Shown here: piece by piece, positions 18,709 to 30,491 of the stretch
Numbering within the stretch: the stretch's first letter is position 1
Layout of the letters: every line of letters starts with the position of its first letter
NCBI GenBank assembly: GCA_002794465.1
Contig: MTSL01000063.1
Location: 1-64,000, forward strand
Source: Paramicrosporidium saccamoebae
Taxonomy: Eukaryota; Rozellomycota
Reading direction: 5' to 3'
DNA: 64,000 nucleotides
The notes under the pieces: model-generated
The model's input: the letters and a program-made list of their open reading frames with translations, nothing else
The model's database searches: none
Told to the model about the DNA's origin: nothing
Made by a program: the position numbers and the translations under genes

Positions 18709-21700
18709 ATGTCTCAGCCCTCAAAAAGGCAGCCTGCTCTTGTGGCCAGTAAATTTGAGCAAGAGCTAGTCAGGCTGCATCAAGAAACCTCCCACAGTAG
18801 CATCCAGTACCATGCATCCTTATTCACAGATTTTGACCGGCAGTCATGGTCTCGCCCATCCGCCGCTCCCATTTGTTCAAAAACGGAGAGTTTTGGTGAT
18901 TCTTCTTGTAGATACATTAATCGTGCGATAGTATTTCAGCAAATTGACATTGAACATTGTCAAGGGCCTCAACACTTTTTACTCAATGAACGAGGAATCC
19001 AGTCCAACTCTCTACCTGTAATGCGACTCTTTGGAACCACCCAAGTATGTTAATCATCCGAAGCATCTTGACACTACATTAGGGGCAGAATAGTGTTTTA
19101 TGCCATGTACATGGATTCTTGCCATATCTATACATACCATGCCCAGAGGCCTTGAGTAATCATGAAGTAGCAGAGTTTCGGGCTGCCTTGGATGTACCAA
19201 TTTCACATTGGGTGGACCTAATCATAGAAATTACTCCCTCCGGCTGCTGTTTCGGAAGTAAAGCTCCTCCAAAAGGCAAATATTTATGGCTATTCGCCCA
19301 ACAAGCACCTTCCGTTTTTAAAAATCTCGGCCACATCTCCTAGCCACTTGAATGCTGTTAAAAAGTTTGTCGAGAGCGGAATTGCTTTTTCCAGATTTCC
19401 TCTACGATCATACCCGACATTTGAGAGCAACATGCCCATTGTGTTGCGGTTCATGGTCGATGCGAAATTGACCGGTATGAATTGGGTTGAGCTTCCAAAA
19501 GAAACGTTTGTCCTTCGCAAAGACTACGAGAAGGTGTCTACGTGTCAGTATGAAGTTGATATTCTGTACCGTCATAGCCGATTTCTAATCGTGTAGCATG
19601 GACGACCTGATCAGCCACGCGCCTGAAGGAGATTGGGCATCCCTTGCGCCCCTTCGTATCTTGAGTTTTGACATTGAGTGTGCTGGAAGAAAGGGTATTT
19701 TTCCAGAAGCCAGTCAAGATCCTATTATCCAAATTGCTTCCGTTGTGACCATCCAGGGAGAGGCACAGCCTTGCACTAGGGCCGTATTTTCATTCAAGCC
19801 TTGTGCTCCGATTGTGGGTGCTGAGGTCATGAGCTATGATCGAGAAGAGGATATGATGATGGGCTGGGTTGATTTTTTCCAAAGGGTACGGCGATTATCT
19901 CAGTTACATCTATAGGTGGATCCTGACATTGTTATCGGTTACAATATCTGTAATTTTGACTTTGGCTATATTCTGGACCGGGCTCAAACACTGAAGCTTT
20001 CGAAATTCTCATTCCTCGGGCGATTAATAGGTTTTTCGCGGATCTGTGTGACTCTAATGCTATAGACACGCCCACCAAAGGCTCAGACACATTTTTTTCA
20101 TCAAAGGCCTATGGAACTCGCGAGAGCAAGACTTACAATCTTGATGGGCGTCTTGTATTTGATATTCTACAGGTAATGCAAAGGGACTATAAGCTTCGTT
20201 CTTACTCTTTGAATTCTGTGTGTGCCCACTTTTTGGGAGAGCAAAAGGAAGATGTGCCCCACAACATTATTACCGATCTATTTAACGGAAATGATGAAAC
20301 TCGAAGACGTCTAGCCGTGTATTGTCTCAAGGATGCCTACCTGCCACAGAGACTTGTAAATAAGCTTATGTGCATTGTTAACTACACTGAAATGGCAAGA
20401 GTAACAGGAATTCCATTCAATTATATTTTGTCCAGAGGCCAGCAAGTCAAGGTGGTGTCTCAGTTATATCGAAAAGCCGCCGAAGAAGGGTATGTCATTC
20501 CTGCTTTAAGGACTGAGGTAGCAGAAGAACAGTATGAAGGTGCCACAGTTATAGAGCCCATTAAAGGCTACTACGACGTTCCCATTGCTACTCTCGATTT
20601 TGCTTCACTGTATCCCTCCATCATGATGGCTCATAACTTGTGTTATACGACCCTGCTGGAGGCCTCTGCGCTTCCGGGTTTAGGATTGAGTCCAGATGAC
20701 TATATCCGGACTCCATCGGGCGATATGTTTGTAAAATCATCGCTGTGTAAGGGTATTCTTCCTATAATTCTTGAAGACTTGATCGCGGCGCGTAAAAAGG
20801 CCAAAGCCGAGCTGAAGGTGGAAAGGGATCCCTCAAAGCGTGCAATGTTGGACGGGCGTCAGTTAGCGCTCAAGATAAGTGCCAACTCTGTCTATGGATT
20901 TACTGGGGCCACGGTTGGGAAGCTTCCTTGCATTCCTATCTCTCAGAGTGTTACTGCTTTCGGGCGAGACATGATTGAAATGACCAAAGATCTCGTCGAA
21001 AAAAAGTTTACAGTCGGCAATGGTTACAAATCTGATGCAAAAGTTATCTATGGTGACACTGATTCCGTGATGGTCAAGTTTGGTACTGATTCGCTTGAAG
21101 ATGCCATGGATTTGGGCAAGGAAGCTGCTCAGTATATATCAAGCCACTTTATTAAGCCGATCAATTTGGAATTTGAAAAGTGCTACTTTCCCTACTTGCT
21201 AATCAACAAAAAACGCTACGCTGGCTTATATTGGACAAATTTCAAGAGTTACGATAAAATGGACTCGAAGGGTATCGAAACGGTTCGTCGTGATAATTGT
21301 CGTCTGGTTCAGACAGTCATAGACACAAGTCTACGGAAAATTCTGATCGACCGTGATGTCGAAGGAGCAAAGACCTATGTAAAACAAGTAATCTCCGATC
21401 TTTTGCAGAGCAAGATAGATCTCTCTCATTTAGTCATCACCAAGGCTTTAAGCAAGGCCGGCGAGGACTATGCTGGCAAGCAGGCACACGTTGAACTTGC
21501 TGAACGCATGAGGAAACGCGATGCTGCGACCGCTCCCAACATGGGAGACCGTGTTGCATACGTTATTGTCAAGTCGTCAAAAGGTTTGCTCGGTACCATA
21601 TTATTGACAGAATAGGCGCAGCGGCATACGAAAAAGCCGAGGATCCGATTTATGTGCTGGAGAACAATCTTCCTATCGATACACAATACTACCTGGAAAA

Positions 21701-22160
21701 CCAGCTTTCAAAGCCACTGATGAGAATTTTTGAGCCAATTTTGTCTAATCCAAAGGAACTACTGGCTGGGGACCACACTAGGTCCGTCAAAGTATCCGCA
21801 CCAGCCATGGGGGCAATGTCTAAATTTACTGTCAAACTGGAATCATGTCTTGGATGTAAAGCCACTTTGCGGAAGGATCAGTCTCTTGTCTGTGACTATT
21901 GCCGTCCAAACCTTGCGACCATATATCTGAAACACGTAAGATGGTTTTGATTTTTAATACCATAGCTTTCCAATCTAAACGCAATGGAGGAACGCCATTC
22001 GAGGCTATGGACTCAATGTCAAAGATGCCAAGGTAGTCTTCATCAAGATGTTCTCTGCACCAGTCGCGACTGTCCCATATTTTATATGCGTAAAAAAGTA
22101 CAGAAAGATGTTCAAGAAGCAACTGCATTGGATGCCAAGTTTTCATCGATTACATGGTAG
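18709..22160 (+). CDS. POL3: DNA polymerase delta catalytic subunit (POL3)
   Basis: Eight exons can be placed, with introns at 19045-19082, about 19314-19343, 19566-19596, 19886-19915, 20031-20065, 21584-21615 and 21936-21965. The protein is about 1,074 aa. The exonuclease domain has [11 protein letters not shown] and GYNICNFD. The polymerase domain has [19 protein letters not shown] (motif A), [14 protein letters not shown] (motif B) and [11 protein letters not shown] (motif C). The C-terminus carries both metal-binding Cys modules (CLGC..CDYC; CQRC..CTSRDC) and YMRKKVQKD. The second junction does not close with GT-AG: keeping the family frame leaves one extra base, so an indel or non-canonical intron is likely there. 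The start at 18709 (MSQPSKRQ) is the first ATG. Confidence 0.95.
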
Positions 22161-22671
22161 TATATATTTAGCGAATAAATTATCCTACTACAAGTGTCGT
22201 GTAGTGGAAGATAGGCGCGAGTCAAGTCTATGCCTTGTTGTTGCATAGAGGGACTGGCTATTTTGTAAGCTGTTCAGTCTGATATGAATGTTGGAAATTG
22301 CACCTCTCCTCTTACTCGCTGCCAACTTTACCATCCATAAGCATCTATGACGCGGAAGTGATCAACTTTACCGTGTCAGATAACAAGGCCAGAAATTCAG
22401 TTGACCACCCCTTTCCTTCCACCAGCTTTAATTCGGTGACAAGACACGATCGTTGGCGATTGCTAAGCCCTTGGTTGTATATTTTTCTGGCAGTTTTGAT
22501 TGAGTAGACGAGCTCTTTCTCGACTGAAATCTCTCTGAAACACTAGACATTAAGCCGGAGTTGTCGCAGTACCATGAGAAGGATCGGTTGTAGCTTCTCA
22601 GAAAGGACTGGCAGGTTTTCCGCAGGGCAAAAGGTTGCGAGTCTACATATAAGAATTAACACCTGATCATA
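22161..22671 (+). other. Spacer between POL3 and DOA1 with one possible small ORF
   Basis: AATAAA at about 22174 should end POL3. An open frame at 22298-22507 reads toward a hydrophobic end (LSPWLYIFLAVLI) and could be the last exon of a small tail-anchored protein. No good start, upstream exon or family match was found. The remaining bases show nothing recognisable. Confidence 0.3.
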
Positions 22672-24815
22672 TTACGAAAGCATGAGATTTCCGAAAACGG
22701 TAGGATCCTTGATCTTGCTAGCGTACATGGCCCGCAAAATACTCAAATCTCTGCTCAACAGAAATTCTAGGACAGCTTTTTGATGTTTTTCCTCATGCAA
22801 CAAGTTGCAGAGCAGTCGACCTGATGTGAGCAGAGAGTTGGCATTGCCTTCGGCACGATGGATACTAGTTAAGATTGAAGGTATATCCAACAGATTTTCC
22901 TGCTGTAATAAAACTAATCTAACAATGTCAAACACTAGCAAAGATTGTTAGGCAATTTGGGATACACATACGTGGAAATAGATGTTCGGGAGACCAGCGT
23001 TCTAGGCAGTGTTCGATCCAACCTTTTGTCTCGCCGCTAATCTTGGAACCCGTTAAAACATTTTCAAGCTCCGTCGGTATTTTCGCGACATCATCTTCCT
23101 GTGGAGCAAACTCTCCCACTTTTCGCTGTATCCCAGCAATGTTTGCATCGCGGTAGTAGGTGACACTATCAGCGGGAGAAAGCTTATTGCCTTTCTTGTG
23201 CTGAATTGCGTATGGATTAAATAATTCAGGGGCGTGACTCTCGAGTGTCTTGGTGGACGTATTTTGTAGTACAAATTCCACAACCTGATCAACGAGATCC
23301 GGACGCAGGTCATTATCAGCGAGAAACTTTGAGGCAGCTGTATAAGGATTGTCTACATATCATTACACTCGCTCGATTGGTAACCTCCATTATTATAAGG
23401 CAGCTTGTAAGATCCGCCCGATTCAAGTTCTACGTCAAACACATAGTCATATTCACGATCCATATAAGCCGTCTTTTTGGACGAGGCCGCTCCTTCAACT
23501 ACCTCTCCAATCTTGTCCCACTTGTGGCCATCCCACTAGAAATTCAGCATGTGTGGACTGTTAGAGTACCTGATGTACTTCCTGGATGTCGTTGTTTTTA
23601 ACAATGACAGACTGTCCCGCTTGCTTACCTACAGGTGAATTTTAGACCTTCATTTATCCAATATACCAGGACCAGACAGGATATCAGAGTTCGAGCAAGC
23701 CGATCCTGAGATGATTTCTTTACTCATTTGCATAGTCTTCAGACGCTGCTGGAATGAAGACAGCATCGTTGGATCGGGTGACAAATTTTCCTGTGGCGAG
23801 AACACATAAATCCGACCATCTGAAGAGCCGCAAACAATGTTTCCCGTAGGCGTAATGCACAGTGACCAAATCGACAGAGCTGGAATTGAGATTGACTGGA
23901 CACAGTGGATATCATCGCCCGATAAGCGCCAAATTTTAATTGTTCGATCTTCTCCGGCAGTAAAAATGTGTCCACGGAATACTTTCACAGTATATATAAA
24001 AGAGTCGTGCGCCTGAATCGTGCGAGTGCAATCTCCGTCTAGATTCCATACTTTGATAAATCTAACAATTATAATCTGCGTAGTGCTATACCCGTCATTC
24101 CCAACTGACACAAAGTCGCCCAATGTTGCAAGAGAGTCGTCGGCCATGGCTACTGATCTGACAACATCTTGATGGCCGCTAAACTGCTTCAAACACTTTC
24201 CATTTTTCCAAAGACGCAAGGTTTTGTCAGCCGAAGCTAAAGTTCAAAGATGATCTGAATAAAAATCTACCAGTAAGCGTTACGCCATCTGAGACAAAGC
24301 AGCTGTCCCAGACAGCCTGTGAATGTCCTTCCATGCTTACTGCCATGTTGAGTCCATCCCATATACGTGCGGTGTTATCCCAGGAGCACGAGACTAAAAG
24401 CTCGGATTCTGAGAATTCCAAGTGGCAAACGTTTGCCGCATGTCCGATTAATGTTCCCACAAGCTGCTGAAGTTGAACATCAAAAATATAAATAATCCCA
24501 TCAGTTCCACCGCTAGCCACCAGAAGCTGTCCTTCGTCATTTAATTTCTGCACGATGCTAACAGAGTTAACAAATCCCCCGTGCTCTCGATGCTCAAAAC
24601 ATTTTTCCATGATACAATTGTCAGTCAATTTCCAAACCCTCACACATCCATCTCGAGAAGCAGATGCTACAAACGTGCTTTCTTGAAAGACACCACACGC
24701 AACACTTTTCACCTAAAACAAAAGTAAGCCTATAAAATCTGTTTACATCTGCATCATGGGCAGCTGTGTCGCATATTAGTCGGTACATGTTTGAGCCAGG
24801 ATGTGATTCGGGCAT
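22672..24815 (-). CDS. DOA1: DOA1/PLAA ubiquitin-binding WD40-PFU-PUL protein
   Basis: Eight minus-strand exons (introns at 24713-24746, 24237-24270, 24062-24091, 23629-23666, 23536-23569, 23353-23384 and 22935-22971) give 634 aa. The WD40 propeller fills about residues 1-300 (ASASRDGCVRVWK, SCSWDNTARIWD, TAGEDRTIKIWR, GSSDGRIYVF). The PFU domain follows (KQAGQSVIV, QWDGHKWDKIGEVVEG). The C-terminal PUL/armadillo domain has HLFPLFDIVRLVLLQ and LLTSGRLLCNLL. It binds ubiquitin and Cdc48/p97 and acts in ubiquitin homeostasis and membrane-protein sorting. The 30-nt intron at 24062 is a multiple of three and would pass unnoticed as coding. Confidence 0.93.
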
Positions 24816-24943
24816 CTGCTCGATTTTAGTGCTACCGGGTATAGGTCTAAATAAGTTTTATTTAAAATGTTATTCTCAAAGCCCGGGTAGCCGACCATTA
24901 AACTCCTTGCGCCGTTTAAGACGTTTCGTCTAAATAGATAACC

Positions 24944-26243
24944 ATGGATCCGGCTGAAGATATGTGCGCGTTTTTAATTCCCAACAAAAACCGTTTCTGT
25001 AAATTACGCACAAAGATAGGCAAAAAATATTGCGGGGAGCACGGTTATCTAGAAAATGATGCGTCGTCTTGCCACCGAATCCCATGTCCGTATGACAAGA
25101 AACAGTAAGATTCTAGTTCACACATGACTATGTAGCACGGTTGACTCGAGAAATATGGATGCACATCTTCGTCGTTGCAACGGGAAGCCTAAACCGACAG
25201 CCGACTATGTTTGCCTGGACACAAACATCACAGCGTGTCCGGCAGCTCCTGCAAACGCACCTGATAAAACGTTCGATGAAATTTATGCTATTTTTTGCAA
25301 AGAGAATCGTTCCGTGTCGACTAACTCAAGCGCTCCCGTGCATCAACAGGTTCACGAAATGAAAATCAGCGACACTGTGAAACACAAGATCCAGAATGTA
25401 CCCCGTTGAGATTTCGTACTTATGAACAGGAAAATCTCTGTGGCATGATTCGATCAAATATCTCTAATGACAGGCCAAATACATATCTGGTCGAGCTTGG
25501 TGCTGGAAAAGGTACTAGGCTAAGATTAGCTATGCTAATTTACCAGGAGGGCTGTCACTCGCTATTGCTCCGGAAGTGGCATCGCTGAAACTCCCGGGGA
25601 GCAAAATAGTTCTCGTCGATCGCCAAAATTCTAGACGTAAAGATGACATGTATTTGAGAAACTTGAATTTTGAATTTTCGAGGATTTTTGCAGATCTGAA
25701 GGATATTAACTTACACTTACTGCTTCCATCCAGTGTCGAACGGGTCATTTTTACTGGAAAGCATCTTTGTGGGGCCGCAACTTGCATGTCACTGCGAGCG
25801 ATCGCTAGCCTGAGTAGCCAGAGACCACAATTGTTTATTTATTGGCCGTTATCTCATTAATAGGGAAGTATTAGTTACAATTGCGACCTGTTGTCACCAG
25901 CTATGCAGCTGGGATGCTTTTTGTGGTCAGAGTCAAAATGTCTGCACAATTCCGCAGCTTGAAAGATCCGATTTTATGAGGATTTGTAAGGCGAGCAGCT
26001 GGGGAGTATGCAAAAACAGGCTTCCGTATATTGGATTACTGCTTGACTAAGTTTTATAGACAGATGCCTCAAACCCGCGTGAATCCAGAAGAATTTGGGC
26101 AAGCGGCAAAGCAATTTATAGACACTATGCGTCTCCGATTTCTTGAAGGTTTTTCGTTTGAAACACAATACGTAGAATATGTCAGTGACTCCATTTCCCC
26201 TGAAAATAGATGTATCATTGCCAAGAAAAATTGGAATTTATGA
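24944..26243 (+). CDS. TRM13: tRNA 2'-O-methyltransferase TRM13
   Basis: Six exons (introns at 25105-25135, 25398-25429, 25512-25546, 25833-25863 and 26026-26059) give 378 aa. A CCCH finger (CAFLIPNKNRFC, YCGEH) and a CHHC finger (CPYDKKHTV, HLRRC) lie in the first 90 residues. The catalytic part has the SAM site VELGAGKGGLS, VLVDRQNSRRKDD, GKHLCGAATCMSLR, and the family's T-C-C-H-Q-L-C with S-P-E-N near the end. The enzyme 2'-O-methylates position 4 of the tRNA acceptor stem. It diverges from DOA1, with 128 bp between starts. Confidence 0.92.
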
Positions 26244-26403
26244 TTACGATAGACAACAAGAGCTATTCGAATAATTTATGCACTTGCACAATTTGAATTT
26301 GATCATAAAATAGCATTTTGTGCGAATGGATCCATGTCATGGGTATTTGTAGTTCGCGCCGTTTGCTAGTCATAAGTATCGCGTAGTAGTAAATGTACAT
26401 AAT

Positions 26404-27162
26404 TTATTTGTGCTGATCTTTCAGATATTCGCTGTAGGCCTTGTGCAATGCCATACAGAGATGCTGGTCTTTCTAAAAATTAATATTGCTTGTTGGTCCT
26501 ACACTGAGTGCACTGCTCACAATCCGAGGCATTTCATGAAACGAAGCAACAGATCCTTTCATCAGCTTGATTTGCTCGAACAGGCGTTTTAGTGAAAATT
26601 CTACAGGCTTGGTAGTGCTCACTGTCTTCCTATTTATGGCGTCTTGAAGATGGGTTGAGATTAACCGAGCGGTGGAAAAATCAACGGGGCTTTCGTCTTT
26701 TAAAATGCGATCCAAGACAGAGGTGAACTTGCCCATTTCGTCTGCTGAAAAGAACCAGAGTCCATAGACAACTCCTAAAAAAATTTAGCGTCTTTTTGCA
26801 GACAAACCGGTGTGCCCTGAGAACATTAAAAATTCATTCTCTACTTGAACGTTGTCAACATCGCTAAGGGACTGGACAAAGTTGTCGGTTTTTTGCCGAT
26901 TGAGAATTAGGAAGCTGTAGCCCGTGGTGCTAAATGTAAATTAGGATACTTTAAGAGATGTGTCTTACTTTTGGTAAAGAAACACTGTTCCTTCGATTCC
27001 TGCTCGCTCCTACAGTCATAAAGTTGAAGTTTCGAACAAACTTACCCAAGATTCATTCTGGAACGTGTACAATACAACATGACGCCCGGTGAAAATAATT
27101 GCCGAGGCTGTAGGATCTAGCCTTTGCACTATTCTTAAATTTAACGAGTTGGGGTGCGACAT
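26404..27162 (-). CDS. DCP1: mRNA-decapping subunit DCP1
   Basis: Five minus-strand exons (introns at 27010-27045, 26930-26968, 26775-26807 and 26473-26502) give 206 aa. The EVH1-like fold is evident: NLRIVQRLDPTASAIIF, HVVLYTFQNESWERAGIEGTVFLYQ, YSFLILNRQ, VVYGLWFFSADE. The last exon adds D-Q-H-L-C-M-A-L-H-K-A-Y-S-E-Y-L. This resembles the C-terminal trimerisation helix of animal DCP1, which budding yeast lacks. It activates Dcp2 in 5' mRNA decay. The start at 27162 is the first ATG; an upstream coding exon cannot be excluded. Confidence 0.88.
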
Positions 27163-27424
27163 GGACAGCCTGTCTAAATAGAATTACTTATAATGCTTTA
27201 AGTAAGCCTTTGTAGACTGAAAATTTTTGCCCACGGCATTGATATATTATCATTCTGAGTAGCTTACTTGAACAAGTCATTCTACATTTGTGCACAGTGT
27301 AGCACAGCAAATAGCGTAGATACGATCATGCACACCTTTTCATAAATACATTACTGATCCCAGGACCACGCCACACACATAGAGGATCGTTGGGTTTGGA
27401 CAACTAGATTACTGATCAGCACAT

Positions 27425-28802
27425 TTATCCATGTGATATGTGCCATTTTACTAGCTTTATGCAAGTTAGTGCGTCCTGCGTACTATCATGGCCATTAGAT
27501 CCTTCTTGGATGAATTCCAATAAATGCAGACGTGACAAGTCGCGAAGGCTATATTTCCCTTGATCAATGTTTTTAGGAAATAGCAATGCCGTGTCAATGC
27601 AATTCAAAGCAATTATCTATAGATAGGTGAAAAACAGGAAACCGAACCTTTAAGGAAGCGAGATCATTTTCCAGGGAATGTCCAATTAAGATTGTTTTTG
27701 GTCCGATAATCTTTGGAAGGACAATATTGCGAAGATTGTGAAACGTTGAAATATTATCATTTAGAACATCATGGAAGGACTGAGCAGTAATCCCGCTGTA
27801 GCGTGAATTGTAATCTACTACGGGCGCCTCTGGACAAACGAGAATATCTAACACTAGGGTCTCATCCCATGAGACAATGGAAATACGGGCAATCTCAGTT
27901 CCTGCCGTCGTGTAAATCATTTCAGCATCAAGGGCAACTATTGGTTTCTGGCTTGGAAGTTCTTTCCATTCGTCTATTCTAATAAAGTCTGATGGTGCCG
28001 ATGAATTTCTGTATACATGCTTATTAGCAACCTGGCAAGGCGCTTCTCCAATGGGGCGATGACAACACGAATAAAGACGCGAGGTGCCTTGTCTTATCTT
28101 TCCACGCAAATGGTGGTGGCAATCTTCTAGCTGCCCGTGCTCGCTGTAATAGGATTTGGGATCAAAAGGCTTCGAGCATCTGTCACATATGACTTTTGCG
28201 GGCTCTTGAAGTCTATCGGACTGGCTGCTTGTTTCCTGAACGATGTAGCCATTTTTTCCCAATGTCTCAGGACTATGCACAAGCTGCTGGAGAATAGGCA
28301 GGGGAGTTGCATCCTCGGCGCCGGAGGGAGCTACATTTTCAACATGTTTTACGGAGGATCGGAGAGTCTTGACTGTGGATATTAATAGGGAGGCGTATAC
28401 TTGGCGTGATGCTGCCTTGTTATATATTTCAAGTTCAACAGTAAGGGCTCTCTGTGCTCTCTCATTCGACTCTGCACTCAAAGCATCAAAGATTTTATCA
28501 AGAGCCATTTGCCGAGTCTTCCAAGGAAATTTACATCTGGGATTGAGAGCTAGAATGGGCCGATCACAGGTTTCTTTGGTGTCTTTGGTACTAGTCTCTG
28601 CATATGTGGCGAGTGGTCGTTGAGAGTCCTTCTCAGGTTTGGTTTTGATTAGGGAGTGCAGCGAAGGCACTTGATTATCGCTGTTTGTACGAATGTTATG
28701 GGAAAACAGACAAATGTCTGGTCCAAATGGGCAAAGCTCAGCCGGGCACTTCAAGTCTCGGAATTCGACACTTCCGGGGAACATTGAAGGGCCCTTGCTC
28801 AT
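27425..28802 (-). CDS. REXO1/REX3-type 3'-5' RNA exonuclease
   Basis: Two minus-strand exons (27648-28802, 27425-27616; 31-nt intron) give 448 aa. Residues 10-40 hold a CCCH-like finger (CPAELCPFGPDICLFSH). A second Cys/His cluster lies near 205-240 (CDRCSKPF, DCHHHLRG, CCHRP). The DEDDh exonuclease follows: ALDAEMIYT (D, E), DYNSRYSGIT, IGHSLENDL (D), GHDSTQDA (H, D). Such enzymes trim RNase MRP, U5 and rRNA precursors. Choice between REX3 and REXO1 is not possible from sequence alone. Confidence 0.88.
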
Positions 28803-28858
28803 AAAGGTAGAAAAGTTGTAGTACGAGAGTATATTTATTCAGCAGAGGTGTATCAGTC

Positions 28859-29506
28859 TTACTTCTTCTCCTTCACTTCCATAGCCTCGGCCTTCTCGGC
28901 GGCAACCTTAGCACGGATTCCGTGGTAGCGTTGCATACCCCAGGCCTTGCGAAGAGTGCTGTAGGCCGCGGTCTGCTTATCTTTTTCAGTGATCTTGCGA
29001 GCAGGCTCAACAGTCTTGTTGTTGGCGATGGGCATGACCTTGCTGAGGCAAACCTGAGTAGCCTCAGAAGCCTGGGATGAAGACTTTTTGGGGAAGACGA
29101 CCAGACGGTCGATGTATGCCAACAGACGCTGCTTGTTCAGCTCCAAAGATTCCTCGCACTTGTTGCGACGGCGATGGTCGACCGAAACACCCACGGAGCG
29201 AGCATAAGCACGAGTAAGTCCAGCAGCCTATATTGGGATTAGAATCGGCTGGGTCAATGTTGGCCATACCTTAATCTCCTCAAGAGTGAATCCACGACCA
29301 GCACGAAGGCGGGTGTTGTACTTTACCGTAGGGCAGTGTACAGCAGGACGAAGGAGCTCGGTGGGGCGGGGAGCCACACGTCTGGCCTTCTCGACACGAG
29401 TAGAGCGTCTTCGCTTCTTGCGTCCGGCCTGATCAAACCAGGTCTTGACACGCTCAGCCCAATGCTTGCGGAAATGGCCATTCGGCAAAACGTTGTTGTG
29501 TTTCAT
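28859..29506 (-). CDS. RPL13: 60S ribosomal protein L13 (eL13)
   Basis: Two minus-strand exons (29270-29506, 28859-29227; 42-nt intron) give 201 aa. [41 protein letters not shown] and [12 protein letters not shown] with [15 protein letters not shown] are the eL13 core. A 39-nt 5'-UTR intron probably ends 10 nt before the ATG. It is divergent from RPS16, with 151 bp between start codons. Confidence 0.96.
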
Positions 29507-29516
29507 TCTATCGGCT

Positions 29517-29650
29517 CTAAAGGATGGATGAGATGGATCAGGGTGAGTTCCTTACCTTGGGACTCAAGTAACCTTTGCCGGACCCCTGGACACCCTCGAT
29601 TCGAGAAGGTAGGACAAGCCTTTGTCATCCATCCATCTAACAGAGTTTAG
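29517..29650. promoter_or_regulatory. Shared RPL13/RPS16 promoter with two 5'-UTR introns
   Basis: On the minus strand GTAAGG at 29555 and CTTTAG at 29517 delimit a 39-nt intron in the RPL13 leader. On the plus strand GTAGGA at 29609 and TTTAG ending at 29650 delimit a 42-nt intron in the RPS16 leader. Each contains ATCCATCC on its own sense strand (29529-29522 and 29627-29634). Transcript starts must lie within about 55 bp of each other. Confidence 0.6.
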
Positions 29651-29657
29651 CAGCACA

Positions 29658-30116
29658 ATGCAAGCTGTACAAACTTTCGGAAAGAAGGTATACAGGCCGT
29701 CCTTGTCGGATTAATATATGTAGAAAACCGCAACTGCCGTTGCTCATTGCAAGGCTGGAAATGGTATGGTCCGCGTCAACGGTGTCCCTCTTGAGCTCGT
29801 TCAGCCCGAGACTCTTCGCTTGAAGGTCTTTGAGCCCATCCTCATCCTCGGAAAGGAGCGTTTTGCTAACTTGGATGTCCGTATCCGTGTCAACGGTGGA
29901 GGACACACCAGCCAAATCTATGCCATCCGCCAGGCCCTCGCCAAGGCTATTGTCGCATATCACCAAAAGTTTGTCGACGAAGCTTCCAAGCAGGAGATTC
30001 GCAACGTTTTGATCAACTATGATCGTTCCCTCCTTGTCGCTGATCCCCGCCGCTGCGAACCCAAGAAGTTTGGCGGTCCTGGTGCTCGCGCTCGTTACCA
30101 GAAGTCTTACCGTTAA
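29658..30116 (+). CDS. RPS16: 40S ribosomal protein S16 (uS9)
   Basis: Two exons, 29658-29687 and 29724-30116 (36-nt intron), give 140 aa. [10 protein letters not shown] joins K-T-A-T-A-V-A-H-C. The rest holds [18 protein letters not shown] and the universal C-terminal [17 protein letters not shown]. The final arginine tail contacts P-site tRNA. AATAAA follows the stop at about 30150. Confidence 0.97.
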
Positions 30117-30205
30117 TGGTTTGGATTTGGTCCGTTCTACAGCATTCTTAATAAAGCAGATATTTACATATAGATGCATGTCGCTGGTATGTATCCCCTG
30201 TGGTA

Positions 30206-30461
30206 ATGAGCTCAGGCCACGGAGTTTACACTCGCCGAGGACGCTGCTTCTCCTACTGGCAAGACTACATTCAATGCAAGGAAAACAGTGTTTATCCCAC
30301 TGAGGAATGCCGACTGGCTGTGGAGGACTACCTGGAATGCCTTCATCATCGCAAAGAGGTAGCAAGCTCTTTCTAATTGCGCTAACAATTGTCTATAGAA
30401 AGAACGACTGATTCGCATTATTGAGGAATTGCGCCGAAACCGTAGTACTTCAGATTCTTGA
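30206..30461 (+). CDS. Complex I subunit NDUFS5-like, twin CX9C protein
   Basis: Two exons, 30206-30358 and 30399-30461 (40-nt intron), give 71 aa. Two CX9C motifs (C-F-S-Y-W-Q-D-Y-I-Q-C and C-R-L-A-V-E-D-Y-L-E-C) and the following L-H-H-R-K-E match the 15-kDa intermembrane-space subunit of NADH:ubiquinone oxidoreductase. It would be imported by the Mia40 route. Its presence implies that complex I is retained. The stop is TGA. It is too short to be seen without splicing. Confidence 0.82.
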
Positions 30462-30491
30462 TTCAGAAACCGATAGTTCGTTTATAAATGT

